In this document: positions 33,688 through 45,355 of the stretch, in pieces
Position numbering within the stretch: the stretch's first letter is position 1
Layout: each line of letters opens with the position of its first letter
From: an uncultured Pelagibacteraceae bacterium
GTDB taxonomy: Bacteria > Pseudomonadota > Alphaproteobacteria > Pelagibacterales > Pelagibacteraceae
Assembly (NCBI GenBank): GCA_902519945.1
Contig: CABYLY010000002.1
Coordinates: forward strand, 1 to 45,355
Length of the DNA: 45,355 nt
Direction of reading: 5' to 3'
Notes under the pieces: generated by a model
Seen by the model: the letters and a program-made list of their open reading frames with translations, nothing else
The model's database searches: none
Told to the model about the DNA's origin: nothing
Program-made: the position numbers and the translations under genes

Positions 33688-35466
33688 TTAAACTTTTAAA
33701 GGAAGAACTTTCATTAAAATTTTATTTCTTAATAACTCTATATTCAACTGATTCAAGGCACTTATGATAAAATAAATTGTGTCTTCATCAATCCTTTCCA
33801 ATTTGTCTTGACCAATAACCTCAGCTATTCTTAATAGAGTTGCCCCTTTTTCATTATTATTAATCATGACTTGGATGTCAGTTGGAATTTCAGATTCATT
33901 TATCTCATAAAGATCATCATATTTCTTAGATATTTCGATACCGTCAGATCGTAAAGACTCTAAGAAGATCTGGTCTTTTTTAGAAAGAAAATATTTTTTA
34001 TTCTTTTTAATCTTTTTTAAGAAATTATTAACATCTTTTTCAATTTTTGATTTTGAGTAGTCACCATTAAAGTAATTTAGGAGTTTAGATTGGTGCAAAA
34101 TATCATTATTAAATTTTATATTTTTATTTAAAGCTTCAGCATCATTTATCTGAATATTTGTATAGTAAAAACTTGTAAGATTGTCTGGTATTTCTTTAGG
34201 GTCAATTCCTTGCAAAAATTTTTTTAATTCAACATCAAAAGCTTCATTTAAATTATCTTCTTTAAAAAGTTTTTTTAAAATTTTTAAAAATTTTAATTTA
34301 GAGACTGGATCAGACTCTAATAATATTTTTTGATAAACTAATGCTCTAGCTTCAATTCTTTCAAGAGATTTATGCGAATTCTCTGCATTAAGAAGTTGAT
34401 TTATGTTAAATTGAAAATTTTTATAGATTGCGAACAAATCTTTTTCAGGGTAATTTTTATTATTTACCGCTTTTTCTATTGTTGAAATCCTTTTAATTTC
34501 TGAAATATCTATTTCTTGAAATGACTCTAATAAATTTGAGCTATTTAAATATTTCCATATTATCTTTTTAGTTCCATTATTTGGTTCAAAAACAAACTCA
34601 GAATTAACCTTATGAGCTAAATGAAAAGAAAGAATTGTTTTTTCAGAAATTGTGTTATCAATTTTTGAGTTATAGCCTAATAATTGACTAATCTTATTTT
34701 CAAAATATGAGTCCTTAAAACCTAATTCTTTTTTCAAATCATAAATAAGTTGAGCATCTTCACTTTTATCATTTATGATCAAACAATAAATATTGAATTT
34801 AAAAAGATACTCATCACTTAAAGGTTTTAAATTTTTTGATAAAATTTCACACGACTTATCAATATTAGATGAAGATAAATGTTCATCTAATAAAAATCTG
34901 GTCAACTCGACGTGTTTATCAAAAACTTGATTTTTCACAAGATATTCCTCAATCAAATCTAAATCTGAGTTTTTAATTAACCAATCATTTTTAAATTTAT
35001 GAAATTCTTTTTCTGAAATATTTTTTTTGGGAGGATAAGAATTGGTTAACAGTGAAATTTCCATAATATCTTTTGCATCATTTGATAAATCTATTTTTCT
35101 TATTTTTGAAAAAATACTTTTAAGTTGATCACCATCAGAATTTGACCACATATCAATATCTAGACTATTATCTTCAGGATCATATAACCCCAATATCTCA
35201 ACCTCCTTACTGTAGATATCCTCAACAAGTTTTATTTGATCATCTTTTTTTAAATTTTGCATTTTAAAAATATCTTGCTCAGTTTTAATTTCTGTCTGAT
35301 TAGTTTCCTCATTAATTGAATTCGAATTAGTATTATCTATTTGGTTTTCATCGTTTTCAACATTCCAAATATCTACGGGTTTTTCCTCAGCAATAGAATT
35401 TAAACACAAGAAAAATACTAAGATGATTTGAAAAAAATTTTTATTTAACGATTTTAAAATTTTCAT
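33688..35466 (-). CDS. Large exported protein of unknown function
   Basis: 592 residues. The start MKILKSLNKNFFQIILVFFLCLNSIAEE, cut here as a Sec signal with likely cleavage after the alanine-containing segment, indicates export. An asparagine/aspartate/glutamate-rich low-complexity region follows (about 30-75). The rest looks all-helical, with repeated short helices such as LSSSNIDKSCEILSKNL and SHKSLERIEARALVYQKIL, suggesting a TPR- or HEAT-like array. I recognise no family. Its ATG lies within the end of a small membrane-protein gene (26-base overlap). It could be an envelope scaffold, but this is a guess. Confidence 0.72.
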   Translation of the reverse strand: MKILKSLNKNFFQIILVFFLCLNSIAEEKPVDIWNVENDENQIDNTNSNSINEETNQTEIKTEQDIFKMQNLKKDDQIKLVEDIYSKEVEILGLYDPEDNSLDIDMWSNSDGDQLKSIFSKIRKIDLSNDAKDIMEISLLTNSYPPKKNISEKEFHKFKNDWLIKNSDLDLIEEYLVKNQVFDKHVELTRFLLDEHLSSSNIDKSCEILSKNLKPLSDEYLFKFNIYCLIINDKSEDAQLIYDLKKELGFKDSYFENKISQLLGYNSKIDNTISEKTILSFHLAHKVNSEFVFEPNNGTKKIIWKYLNSSNLLESFQEIDISEIKRISTIEKAVNNKNYPEKDLFAIYKNFQFNINQLLNAENSHKSLERIEARALVYQKILLESDPVSKLKFLKILKKLFKEDNLNEAFDVELKKFLQGIDPKEIPDNLTSFYYTNIQINDAEALNKNIKFNNDILHQSKLLNYFNGDYSKSKIEKDVNNFLKKIKKNKKYFLSKKDQIFLESLRSDGIEISKKYDDLYEINESEIPTDIQVMINNNEKGATLLRIAEVIGQDKLERIDEDTIYFIISALNQLNIELLRNKILMKVLPLKV

Positions 35467-35620
35467 TTGGAATTATTTTTTCAATATCTTTTTTTGGTGC
35501 CGGAAAATCAATCTTATTTAGAAAAAAAACAATTCCTAAAACTATAATTGAGGCAATAATTAATTTTATGATTAGTCCTACAAAATTTCTTGTTGAACTT
35601 GTTTTTTTAATAAATTGCAT
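35441..35620 (-). CDS. Small single-span membrane protein (59 residues)
   Basis: ATG 35620 opens 59 codons ending at TAA 35441. A basic N-terminus (MQFIKKTSSTRNF) leads into one hydrophobic helix (VGLIIKLIIASIIVLGIVFF), followed by NKIDFPAPKKDIEKIIPN. This is a typical N-in membrane anchor with a short periplasmic tail. The 3' end overlaps the start of the large exported-protein gene by 26 bases, which suggests coupled synthesis and perhaps a shared complex in the envelope. No family is recognised. Confidence 0.6.
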   Translation of the reverse strand: MQFIKKTSSTRNFVGLIIKLIIASIIVLGIVFFLNKIDFPAPKKDIEKIIPNENFKIVK

Positions 35621-35677
35621 ATAGTTTTAGTTAGTTTCAAATTAAGACATATTTGTGTTTTTTCAATAAAGAAACTT

Positions 35678-36196
35678 ATGGAATCAAAAGGAAATATTGT
35701 TTTTTTAGGTATGATGGGGTCGGGCAAGACAACTATTGGTAAATTATTTTCCAAAAAACAAAATCTAAATTTTTTTGACACAGATGAGCAAATAGAAAAA
35801 AGCACAGGTATGAAAATATCAAAAATTTTTGAAAAAAAAGGAGAGAAATACTTTAGAGAATTAGAGGAAAAAACTACCTTAAATCTATTGAAAAAAAAAG
35901 GAATAACATTGGCACTTGGCGGTGGTGCATTTATGAATAAGAGTATCAGAAAAGAGGTTTTAGAAAATCACATCTCTTTTTGGTTAAACTTAAATGATAA
36001 AATCATAATTGAGAGAATCAAAGGTAGTGTTAAAAGACCGATGGCAATAAATTCGACAAAAGAGGAATTGTTAGACTTACTTAAAAAACGATCTAATATT
36101 TATTCGAAAGCATTATATAAAATAGATTGTGATAATTTAACGAAAAGTGAGATAGTTAACAAAATTATAAAAATATATGAAGGCAATAAATCTTAA
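35678..36196 (+). CDS. aroK: Shikimate kinase
   Basis: 172 residues from ATG 35678 (MESKGNIVFLGMMGSGKTT); an upstream in-frame start at 35615 would add 21 residues without homology. The P-loop is GMMGSGKT. FFDTDEQIEKSTGMKISKIFEKKGEKYFRELE contains the shikimate-binding Asp and Arg, and ALGGGAF is the second substrate loop. It phosphorylates shikimate in aromatic amino-acid synthesis. aroB overlaps its end by 20 bases, giving the standard aroK-aroB operon. Confidence 0.94.
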   Translation: MESKGNIVFLGMMGSGKTTIGKLFSKKQNLNFFDTDEQIEKSTGMKISKIFEKKGEKYFRELEEKTTLNLLKKKGITLALGGGAFMNKSIRKEVLENHISFWLNLNDKIIIERIKGSVKRPMAINSTKEELLDLLKKRSNIYSKALYKIDCDNLTKSEIVNKIIKIYEGNKS

Positions 36197-37283
36197 AATA
36201 AACACAGGTCAAAATAAGTATTCCATATTAATCGGCCAAAATTTAATTTCTAAAATAGACACAATATTAAAAGTGAACTCAATCAATTTCAAAAAATGTT
36301 TATTTGTGATTGATAAAAATGTTCCGAAAAAACAAATTTCTATATTAAGAAAAGTCTTAAAAAAAAAAGGTAAATTCTTTTTATTTATAAATGCAAATGA
36401 AAGAAACAAGAGTCAAAAAACAGTTGATTATATTTTAGAAATTTTATTAAAAAATAATTTTACACGACAAGATTGTTTGATCGCTGTTGGAGGGGGTATC
36501 ACGGGTGATATAGTTGGATTTGTAGCGAGCCTTTTTAAACGTGGAATGAAATTCATCAACATACCTACCACACTATTATCACAAGTAGACTCTTCCATTG
36601 GAGGTAAAACAGGAATAAACACTCATTACGGAAAAAATTTAATTGGAAGTTTTTATCAGCCTGAATTAGTTATAAGTGAAAAAAATTTTTTGAAATCGTT
36701 ACCTAAAAGAGAAATTATATGCGGCTATGCAGAAATATTAAAACATTCACTAATTTCGAATAAAATTTTTTATAATTTTTTAACAAAAAACCTATCAAAG
36801 ATTTTAAGATTACAATCACCCTATATTGAGAAGGCAATATTTGAAAGTTGTAAAATAAAAAAAAAAGTAGTTGAGAAGGATGAAAAAGAAAAAAATTTAA
36901 GGAAAGTTCTGAATTTTGGACATACTTTCGCCCATGCATATGAAGCAACAATGGGCTACTCAAATAAATTAAATCATGGTGAAGCAGTCCTTCTAGGAAT
37001 GAATACTGCTCTAAAATTTAGTAAAAAAAATAATTATGTAAATAATAATGACTATTCATCAATATTAAATCATATGATTAATTCAAAACTTCCAAATAAT
37101 TTAAAAAAATACTTTTCAATTGAACATGTAGATAAAATTATATCATTCATGCTTAAAGATAAAAAAAACAGTTCTGAAAAAATTAATTTGATTTTATTAA
37201 AAAGAATTGGTCTGCCAATTATAGATAAAAAATTTAAAAAAGATAAACTTAAAAGTTTTCTCAAAGAAGAGCTAATCAATTAG
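36177..37283 (+). CDS. aroB: 3-dehydroquinate synthase
   Basis: Second step of the shikimate pathway: converts DAHP to 3-dehydroquinate with bound NAD and a divalent metal. 368 residues. Visible are AVGGGITGDIVGFVASLFKRG, PTTLLSQVDSSIGGKTGIN, the metal-site regions YAEILKHSLI and RKVLNFGHTFAHAYE, and NHGEAVLLGM. The start lies in the end of aroK. The 3' end overlaps the convergent bolA by 12 bases. Confidence 0.95.
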   Translation: MKAINLKINTGQNKYSILIGQNLISKIDTILKVNSINFKKCLFVIDKNVPKKQISILRKVLKKKGKFFLFINANERNKSQKTVDYILEILLKNNFTRQDCLIAVGGGITGDIVGFVASLFKRGMKFINIPTTLLSQVDSSIGGKTGINTHYGKNLIGSFYQPELVISEKNFLKSLPKREIICGYAEILKHSLISNKIFYNFLTKNLSKILRLQSPYIEKAIFESCKIKKKVVEKDEKEKNLRKVLNFGHTFAHAYEATMGYSNKLNHGEAVLLGMNTALKFSKKNNYVNNNDYSSILNHMINSKLPNNLKKYFSIEHVDKIISFMLKDKKNSSEKINLILLKRIGLPIIDKKFKKDKLKSFLKEELIN

Positions 37284-37532
37284 TAATTGTAAGGAATGAA
37301 TATAATTTTTAATTTCATAATCTAACGTTTTATAAATTTTTTTGTTACTATCAATTTTGCTCATTTTTTTTAATTCTTTAGATTGAATATGTATTTTTAA
37401 ATGAAATTTACCAATCTCGTTTCCTCTATGATTTTTATGTATAAAAGACTTATCTTCAATGTTAATCTTTTCTATGATAATTTTCTCACAAAGTTTTTTT
37501 TTAACAATTGCAATTAGTTCATTAATATTCAT
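37272..37532 (-). CDS. bolA: BolA family protein
   Basis: 86 residues with the BolA fold: a loop containing DKSFIHKNHRGNEIGKFHLKIHIQ, then KELKKMSKIDSNKKIYKTL and a C-terminal helix. The conserved histidine in the C-terminal half of the usual motif is not obvious, but the FHLKI strand is. BolA proteins partner with monothiol glutaredoxins in iron-sulfur handling. It is divergent from the J-domain gene, 21 bases away. bolA next to dnaJ-like-cobS-cobT is a recurring alphaproteobacterial arrangement. Confidence 0.8.
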   Translation of the reverse strand: MNINELIAIVKKKLCEKIIIEKINIEDKSFIHKNHRGNEIGKFHLKIHIQSKELKKMSKIDSNKKIYKTLDYEIKNYIHSLQLLID

Positions 37533-37553
37533 ATATAAAGACTATATTATATC

Positions 37554-38081
37554 ATGAAAAATATATGTGACTGGAACAATTGTGCAGAAATTGGTGAATA
37601 TAAAGCACCTGTAGAGAAAGATAATAGTAAAAAATATAGAATGTTATGTTTAAAGCATGTGAAAGAATTCAATAAAAATTGGAATTATTTTTCTGGTATG
37701 AATGATGAGCAAGTTATGAATTTTTTAAAGTCAGACATGACTTGGCATAAACCAACTCAAAGTTTTAGCTCCTCAGATAACTTTTTTAAAGTTTTATGGA
37801 ACAACACTTTAAAAGATGAATTTGATAATGATAAATTTAAAAGTGAATTTAATCATATGCGTCAATTTAAATTTGACAATAATGATATTAAAGCTTTTAG
37901 TATTTTGGGTATTACAGTTGGTTTAAAATGGCAAAAAATTCAAGAAAAATTCAAAGTACTTGTCAAAAAATTTCACCCTGATATGAATTCTGGAAACAAA
38001 AAATATGAAGAAAAATTAAAATTAATTACTTTGGCTTACACCCAACTTAAAAACACTTATAGGAAAAAAATTGACGCCTAA
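37554..38081 (+). CDS. J-domain (DnaJ-like) co-chaperone
   Basis: 175 residues. The J domain is C-terminal (about 110-175): [22 protein letters not shown] and the HPD triad in [21 protein letters not shown]. The N-terminal part begins with [15 protein letters not shown] and CLKHVKEFN, a possible zinc-binding or unique module ahead of the J domain. The position before cobS with an 11-base overlap is conserved in alphaproteobacteria. It probably recruits DnaK to a specific client, perhaps the CobS-CobT complex; that link is inferred. Confidence 0.87.
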   Translation: MKNICDWNNCAEIGEYKAPVEKDNSKKYRMLCLKHVKEFNKNWNYFSGMNDEQVMNFLKSDMTWHKPTQSFSSSDNFFKVLWNNTLKDEFDNDKFKSEFNHMRQFKFDNNDIKAFSILGITVGLKWQKIQEKFKVLVKKFHPDMNSGNKKYEEKLKLITLAYTQLKNTYRKKIDA

Positions 38082-39045
38082 TTTAAATATTCAACCAGAT
38101 ATAAGAGTATCACTCAAAAATACTTTTGGGATCGACTCTAATATGGAAGTAGATGCTTTTTCAAAAAAAAGTGAGTATGTTCCTGAAATTGACAAAAATT
38201 ATAAATTTGACAAAGACACAACTATTGCAATTATTTCCGGTTTTGCTTTTAATAAAAGAGTTTTGGTTCAAGGATATCATGGCACAGGAAAGTCAACCCA
38301 TATTGAACAAATAGCTGCAAGATTAAATTGGCCTTGTATACGGGTAAATTTAGACAGTCACATTAGTAGAATAGATTTAATTGGAAAAGATGCGATCGTA
38401 TTAAAGGATGGAAAACAAGTTACTCAATTTAATGAAGGTATTTTACCGTGGTCTATTCAAAATCCTGTCGCATTAGTTTTTGATGAATATGATGCTGGAA
38501 GACCAGATGTGATGTTTGTAATTCAGAGAGTTCTTGAAGCAGAGGGAAATTTTACACTCTTAGATAAAAATAAAGTAATTAATCAAAATAAATATTTTAG
38601 GTTGTTTGCTACATCAAATACTATAGGGCTTGGTGATACTTCTGGTTTGTACCATGGAACTCAACAAATTAATCAAGGTCAAATGGATAGATGGAATATT
38701 GTCACAACTCTCAATTATCTTAGTTTAGAAAAAGAAATGGATATTGTGCTAGCTAAAAATAAAAATTTAAATAATCAAAAAGGAAAAGAAAAAATTTCAA
38801 ATATGATTAAAGTAGCTACATTAACAAGAAAAGGTTTTATAGCAGGTGATATATCCACAGTAATGAGCCCCAGAACTGTTTTGCATTGGGCTGAAAATGC
38901 AGAAATATTTAAAGATACAGGTTATGCATTTAGAGTAACATTTTTGAATAAATGTGATGATATTGAAAAAAATATAATTGCTGAATATTATCAAAGATGT
39001 TTTGGAGAAGAATTGCCTGAGTCTCTTGCAAATATTCAAATCTAA
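38071..39045 (+). CDS. cobS: Cobaltochelatase subunit CobS-like AAA+ ATPase
   Basis: 324 residues starting at TTG 38071; similarity to CobS ([26 protein letters not shown]) begins right after, so the next ATG would truncate it. Walker A is GYHGTGKST (68-76), Walker [11 protein letters not shown] (134-143), and the sensor region [20 protein letters not shown]. CobS and CobT form the ATPase module that drives cobalt insertion by CobN in aerobic B12 synthesis. SAR11-type bacteria are not known to make B12, so the pair may work on another chelatase or client. It overlaps the J-domain gene and abuts cobT. Confidence 0.9.
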   Translation: MTPNLNIQPDIRVSLKNTFGIDSNMEVDAFSKKSEYVPEIDKNYKFDKDTTIAIISGFAFNKRVLVQGYHGTGKSTHIEQIAARLNWPCIRVNLDSHISRIDLIGKDAIVLKDGKQVTQFNEGILPWSIQNPVALVFDEYDAGRPDVMFVIQRVLEAEGNFTLLDKNKVINQNKYFRLFATSNTIGLGDTSGLYHGTQQINQGQMDRWNIVTTLNYLSLEKEMDIVLAKNKNLNNQKGKEKISNMIKVATLTRKGFIAGDISTVMSPRTVLHWAENAEIFKDTGYAFRVTFLNKCDDIEKNIIAEYYQRCFGEELPESLANIQI

Positions 39046-40848
39046 ATGAATAACAAGGAAACCAATCTCAAAGAAAAACTTAAACAAGCTTTATCCTCAA
39101 CAATTAAAGTGATTTCTGATGACATTAAAATCAATGATCATAAAGATAATAACAAAAAAGAAAAAAGTTCTCAATCTTTTGAAATTAATGATTTAAATTC
39201 TAAAAATGATTTTATCAAGGCTAGAGCAGAGTCAGATGCGTCAGCATTAAAAAAAAAGTTTTCTGATGAAAAAGTTTTTAATCAAAACTTACCCTTAAAA
39301 ATATCCTGTAGGTCACTTTACTCTATTGCAGAAAAAATTAGATATGAGTTATTGGGAAGAAAAATGCTTAAAGGAATAGCAAAAAATATGGATGAAAATT
39401 ACTATCAAATGATAAATTCAAAACGAAAAGACCAAATTAAAAGTAAAGATGATGTTCCCATAACAGAGGCATTTGAATTATACATGCTTAAAAAATTTCA
39501 TAATATAAAACTAAATTCATTAACAGCTAATATGCTTAATTTTTGGGAAAAAGATTTTGATCAAGCAATTGATGAACATTTTGATTTTTTAAAGGAGAAT
39601 TTAGAATATCAACAAAAATATTCATCTAAATTTTCAGAAATACTTCAAGAAATGGATATATTTCAAACAGATGAGGCTGATGAAAATAAAGAAGAGAATA
39701 GTAAACAAGGCCAAGATAATCCATCAAATGACGATCAAAATAGCGAAAACGATGACGATAAAAATCAGCATTTACAGGATCAAACTGAAGCTACGATGGA
39801 ATCGGACTATGATATAGATGAATATAAACTTGATGAACAACTCATTGATGCTGATTCTGAAAACCAAACAAATGATCAAATAATTCAAAAACAAAATTTA
39901 GAAAGTTTAGATTTGGAGTATAAAATTTTTACAAATCAATTTGATGAGATTACTAAAGCTGAAAATTTAGAAAATTCTGATGAAGCTTCAAAATTAAGAA
40001 AAACATTGGATCAACAATTAGTTGGTTTTCAAGATGTTATCACAAAACTAGCGAATAAACTTCAAAGACAATTATTAGCAAAGCAAAACAGGGCATGGGA
40101 ATTTGATTTGGAAGAAGGTTTATTAGATAGTTCAAAATTACCAAGAATTATAATGGACCCTTATAACTCTTTGTCTTTTAAAAGAGAAAAGGATTTAGAA
40201 TTTAAAGATACAATTGTAACTCTATTAATTGACAACTCAGGTTCTATGAGAGGTAGACCAATCACGATTGCAGCAATTTGTGCTGATATTTTATCTAGAA
40301 CTCTTGAGAGATGCTCAGTTAAAGTTGAAATATTAGGTTTTACTACAAAAAATTGGAAGGGTGGTCAAAGTAGAGAATTTTGGAGCAAAAAAAGTAAGCC
40401 TAAAAATCCAGGTAGACTAAATGATTTAAGACATATTATTTACAAGAGTGCTGATACTCATTGGAGACAAGCAAAAAATAATTTGGGTTTAATGCTCAAA
40501 GAAGGATTATTAAAAGAAAATATTGATGGAGAAGCCATATCCTGGGCATTCAGTAGACTTAAAAGAAGGAAAGAGGAACGAAAAATTCTTATGGTAATTT
40601 CTGATGGTGCGCCAGTTGATGACTCAACATTATCTGTAAATTCCGGAGATTTTTTGGAAAAACACCTTAAAAGGACAGTTAAATTTATTGAGGATAAGAC
40701 AGAAACTGAAATTTTAGCTATTGGTATTGGTCATGATGTTTCCAGATACTATAATCGAGCTATTAAAATTACTGATGTTAATGATTTAGGTGATGTTATG
40801 ATTTCTCAATTAAGTAATCTTTTTAAGAATAAAAAAAATTTACATTAA
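39046..40848 (+). CDS. cobT: Cobaltochelatase subunit CobT-like VWA protein
   Basis: 600 residues. The N-terminal half is helical. An acidic, low-complexity linker (about 215-265) follows, and the C-terminal von Willebrand A domain carries the MIDAS motif DNSGS (396-400), VISDGAPVD and a conserved GIGHDV near the end. It starts immediately after the cobS stop. CobT anchors the CobS hexamer through the metal-ion site. As with cobS, its usual catalytic partner cobN is not in this window. The 3' end overlaps the convergent kinase gene by 4 bases. Confidence 0.9.
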   Translation: MNNKETNLKEKLKQALSSTIKVISDDIKINDHKDNNKKEKSSQSFEINDLNSKNDFIKARAESDASALKKKFSDEKVFNQNLPLKISCRSLYSIAEKIRYELLGRKMLKGIAKNMDENYYQMINSKRKDQIKSKDDVPITEAFELYMLKKFHNIKLNSLTANMLNFWEKDFDQAIDEHFDFLKENLEYQQKYSSKFSEILQEMDIFQTDEADENKEENSKQGQDNPSNDDQNSENDDDKNQHLQDQTEATMESDYDIDEYKLDEQLIDADSENQTNDQIIQKQNLESLDLEYKIFTNQFDEITKAENLENSDEASKLRKTLDQQLVGFQDVITKLANKLQRQLLAKQNRAWEFDLEEGLLDSSKLPRIIMDPYNSLSFKREKDLEFKDTIVTLLIDNSGSMRGRPITIAAICADILSRTLERCSVKVEILGFTTKNWKGGQSREFWSKKSKPKNPGRLNDLRHIIYKSADTHWRQAKNNLGLMLKEGLLKENIDGEAISWAFSRLKRRKEERKILMVISDGAPVDDSTLSVNSGDFLEKHLKRTVKFIEDKTETEILAIGIGHDVSRYYNRAIKITDVNDLGDVMISQLSNLFKNKKNLH

Positions 40849-42113
40849 AGATTAAACAAATCCTTATTTTTCCATCTTATAGTCACCTCGGCACCGCTTC
40901 TTGTTTGAGAATTCCAACAATTAACTGTAGCAAAATTTTTTTCTAGTAAAGTCTTTCCTATAAATAATCCCAAACCTAATCCACTTTTTTTATCGGATGA
41001 TTTTAAGTAAGGCTCTCCAATTTTTGATAAAATATCACTTGGATAACCATTACCATCATCTTCAATAGTAATTTCTGTAATTTCATTGTCACTTTTTAAA
41101 TTAATAAATATATTTTTTGAGCAATATTTATTTGCATTTCCAATAAAATTTCTTAATCCATAAACTATCTCTATCGATTTGGTAATTTTTTTTGGATTTG
41201 AATCTTGATCAAAATTTAAAACAAAGTTTTTTTTACTTGTTTCCTTAAAATTAGACACAATTTCTTTAAGATAATTCTTCATCGTCAAATCTTCATCTAT
41301 GAAATCGTCTTCTTCATTTGGGTTTAACGACAATCTTTTTAGAATTTGATTACATCTTTCGACTTGGCTAGATAATAATTCAATATCCTGAATAACCTCT
41401 TTTTGATCCTTCAGTTGATATTTGAGTTCTTGAGATATGATTTTTATAGTTGAAAGAGGTGTACCCAATGAATGAGCTGCCGCTGCCGCTTGACCACCTA
41501 GTGAAAGCATCTCATGTTCTTTTGCCATTACTTCCTCCATTTTGTTAAGGGCTTCTTTTCTTAATCGAGATTCTGAACCAAAAATAATTGCAAAATAATT
41601 TAGAAAGATCAGCGCAATAATTAGGGCCACTGGTATTGAATAATAATAATATTGATCAACATGAAAATGATCACTCAAAGGTTTTGGTAGCTCTTTAGAA
41701 AAAAAAGTTAAAAATATAATCATGATCGTTGTTGTAGAAACTAGTAATAAATTTGTTCTTAACCCCAAATTTGACGATGCAAAAACACTTGGTATTATCA
41801 AAAAAATCACAAAAGGATTAACAATTCCGCCTGTCAAATAAATCAAGGATCCTAATTGAAAAATATCAATTAATAAAAAAAGCAATGCAGATCTATCGGA
41901 GAGCTGAGTTTTTTGATAAATAAAAATTAAATATAAATTACTTATAATCCCAATACAAACAATTAAAATAGAATAAATAAAATCAAAATCAAAACCAAAA
42001 TAAAAATAAACGAGATTAATAGAAACTAATTGGCCAATTATACCAATCCATCGAAGAGTTATATAAGTAGATTTTTTAAGAGTATAATATTTGGAAGTCT
42101 CAAAAAACTTCAT
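40845..42113 (-). CDS. regB: Redox-sensing histidine kinase of the RegB/PrrB type
   Basis: 422 residues. Six membrane segments occupy about residues 20-180. The quinone-binding motif GGIVNPF (95-101) is intact. The H-box reads [16 protein letters not shown] with phosphorylatable H214, followed by [10 protein letters not shown] with the redox cysteine C254. The catalytic domain has FIGNANKYC (N-box), IEDDGNGYP and [11 protein letters not shown]. RegB senses the redox state of the quinone pool and phosphorylates RegA, which is not in this window. It follows gyrB by 2 bases. Confidence 0.92.
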   Translation of the reverse strand: MKFFETSKYYTLKKSTYITLRWIGIIGQLVSINLVYFYFGFDFDFIYSILIVCIGIISNLYLIFIYQKTQLSDRSALLFLLIDIFQLGSLIYLTGGIVNPFVIFLIIPSVFASSNLGLRTNLLLVSTTTIMIIFLTFFSKELPKPLSDHFHVDQYYYYSIPVALIIALIFLNYFAIIFGSESRLRKEALNKMEEVMAKEHEMLSLGGQAAAAAHSLGTPLSTIKIISQELKYQLKDQKEVIQDIELLSSQVERCNQILKRLSLNPNEEDDFIDEDLTMKNYLKEIVSNFKETSKKNFVLNFDQDSNPKKITKSIEIVYGLRNFIGNANKYCSKNIFINLKSDNEITEITIEDDGNGYPSDILSKIGEPYLKSSDKKSGLGLGLFIGKTLLEKNFATVNCWNSQTRSGAEVTIRWKNKDLFNL

Positions 42114-42115
42114 TA

Positions 42116-44176
<2,061 letters not shown>

Positions 44177-44287
44177 TTATTTATTGGAAAAATAAAATTA
44201 TAACATTTTTTAAAAAAATTGCTGATTTATCTTCCATTAAAAAAACTAAAAGACGAATATTATGCTTGGAAAATAAGGCTTATTTAA

Positions 44288-44377
44288 TGGCGGAGAGAAT
44301 GGGATTCGAACCCATGAAAGAGTTGCCCCTTTACACGCTTTCCAAGCGTGCGCCTTCAACCACTCGGCCACCTCTCC
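44288..44377 (-). tRNA. tRNA-Ser (GGA)
   Basis: 90 bases with encoded CCA and the long variable arm of class II tRNAs. Acceptor GGAGAGG pairs with TTCTCTCC-type 3' strand. Anticodon stem CACGC/GCGTG with loop TTGGAAA gives GGA. T arm is ATGGG-TTCGAAT-CCCAT, and the discriminator is G. It sits two bases after the lepA stop and is likely cotranscribed with lepA. Confidence 0.95.
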
Positions 44378-44379
44378 AG

Positions 44380-45355
44380 CTATTTTTCTTTTGAAATTTT
44401 AAGAACACCAATAAATGCTTCTTGGGGAATTTCTACCCTTCCAAATTGTTTAGATCTAGCTTTACCTTTTTTTTGTTTTTCTAAAAGTTTTCTTTTTCTG
44501 TCGGTAGCTCCACCACCGTGTATTTTTGTTAAAACATCTTTTTTAAAACCTTTTATCGTCTCTCTAGCGATAATTTTTCCACCTATAGCTGCTTGCACTG
44601 GTATCATAAAGTTATGTCTTGGTATTAAATCTTTCAATTTCTCACATACTTCTCTACCAGTACGTTGTGCAAAATCTTTATGGATCATCATAGCAAGGGC
44701 ATCAACTGGCTCCCCATTTACTAATATTCCAAGTTTGACTAAATCTCCCTCTCTGTATCCAATAATTTCATAATCAAAACTCGCATAACCACTTGTCATT
44801 GATTTTATACGATCATTAAAATCAAAAACTACCTCATTTAAAGGGAGTTCATAATTTAATACAGCCCTATTCCCTGAATAACTCAAATTTGTTTGAATAC
44901 CTCTTTTATCTTGGCATAATTTTATGATTGATCCCAAATATTGATCAGGTGTAATTACCGTAGCTTTTATCCATGGTTCCTCAATAAATTTAATGTAAGT
45001 TGGATCAGGAAGACTTGATGGGTTTTGTAGGTCAACAACACTATTATTATTCAAATTCACTTTATATACAACTCCAGGGGTCGTCGTAAGTAGATTGACA
45101 TCAAACTCTCTTTCAAGTCTCTCTGTAATTATTTCAAGATGAAGCAGCCCCAAAAAACCACATCTAAAACCTAAGCCTAAAGCTGATGAGGATTCAGCTT
45201 CAAATGAAAAACTTGCATCATTTAATTGTAATTTAGCTAAACCATCTTTAAGTTTTTGATACTCGGAACTATCAACTGGAAATAGTCCACAAAATACAAC
45301 TGGTTTGCTTGGTTTAAATCCAGGCAATGCCTCAATTATTGGTTTTGAAGCATCA
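44380..45355 (-). CDS. lepA: Elongation factor 4 (LepA), C-terminal part (partial)
   Basis: The gene runs off the right edge; about 325 codons of its 3' part are present. [22 protein letters not shown] and [33 protein letters not shown] are characteristic of EF4. The unique C-terminal domain follows, with [37 protein letters not shown] and [15 protein letters not shown]4 binds the ribosome and promotes back-translocation or late initiation steps. The N-terminal GTPase domain is outside the window. Confidence 0.94.
   Translation of the reverse strand, partial: DASKPIIEALPGFKPSKPVVFCGLFPVDSSEYQKLKDGLAKLQLNDASFSFEAESSSALGLGFRCGFLGLLHLEIITERLEREFDVNLLTTTPGVVYKVNLNNNSVVDLQNPSSLPDPTYIKFIEEPWIKATVITPDQYLGSIIKLCQDKRGIQTNLSYSGNRAVLNYELPLNEVVFDFNDRIKSMTSGYASFDYEIIGYREGDLVKLGILVNGEPVDALAMMIHKDFAQRTGREVCEKLKDLIPRHNFMIPVQAAIGGKIIARETIKGFKKDVLTKIHGGGATDRKRKLLEKQKKGKARSKQFGRVEIPQEAFIGVLKISKEK

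Overview
The window is AT-rich, gene-dense chromosomal DNA. Gene pairs often overlap by 4-20 bases and gaps are very short. Gene content and order point to an alphaproteobacterium of the SAR11 / Pelagibacterales type with a streamlined genome. Supporting marks are trpA-accD-folC, hisS-hisZ-hisG, murA-DUF2948-hisD-infA, rpmH-rnpA-yidD-yidC, argB-HAD-dapD-dapE, def-fmt-truA, aroK-aroB, bolA-dnaJ-like-cobS-cobT, a RegB-type kinase, and a tRNA-His with A73 and no G(-1).

Layout. 1-2.4 kb: end of trpA, then accD and folC. 2.4-6.0 kb (minus): thioredoxin, exonuclease I, a PD-(D/E)XK exonuclease and RmuC. 6.0-15.2 kb (plus): the least ordinary part. It holds a two-gene cassette (ABC/OLD-type ATPase plus a protein with phospholipase-D-like HDR motifs), a divergent RpoH-like sigma factor, a 350-base stretch with a strongly folded element, a NurA-like nuclease whose reading frame breaks at an A7 run, a HerA-like translocase, and six small overlapping genes of unknown function. 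15.2-23.1 kb (minus): hisG, hisZ, hisS, tRNA-His, a cold-shock gene with terminator, tRNA-Phe, an infA gene split by a 47-base hairpin insert, hisD, DUF2948, murA, dcd and two tiny coupled genes. 23.2-31.5 kb: tRNA-Thr, a VTT membrane protein (minus), the rpmH-rnpA-yidD-yidC cluster, argB, a HAD phosphatase, dapD, dapE, an HDAC-like deacylase and a SET methyltransferase. 31.5-35.6 kb (minus): truA, fmt, def, a large exported protein of unknown function and a small membrane protein. 35.7-40.8 kb: aroK, aroB, bolA (minus), a J-domain protein, cobS and cobT. 40.8-45.4 kb (minus): RegB-like kinase, gyrB, tRNA-Ser and the C-terminal part of lepA.

Most of the window is core housekeeping: amino-acid and cofactor synthesis, translation, cell wall and DNA topology. 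Three things stand out. First, infA, an essential gene, is interrupted exactly between two conserved residues by a 47-base structured insert with in-frame stops. Second, the ATPase + PLD-like pair has the architecture of a phage-defence module, unusual in a streamlined genome. Third, nurA-herA is preceded by a candidate structured RNA, and the nurA frame is restored only by a -1 shift on a slippery A7 heptamer. I could not run searches; family names rest on motifs and neighbourhood.
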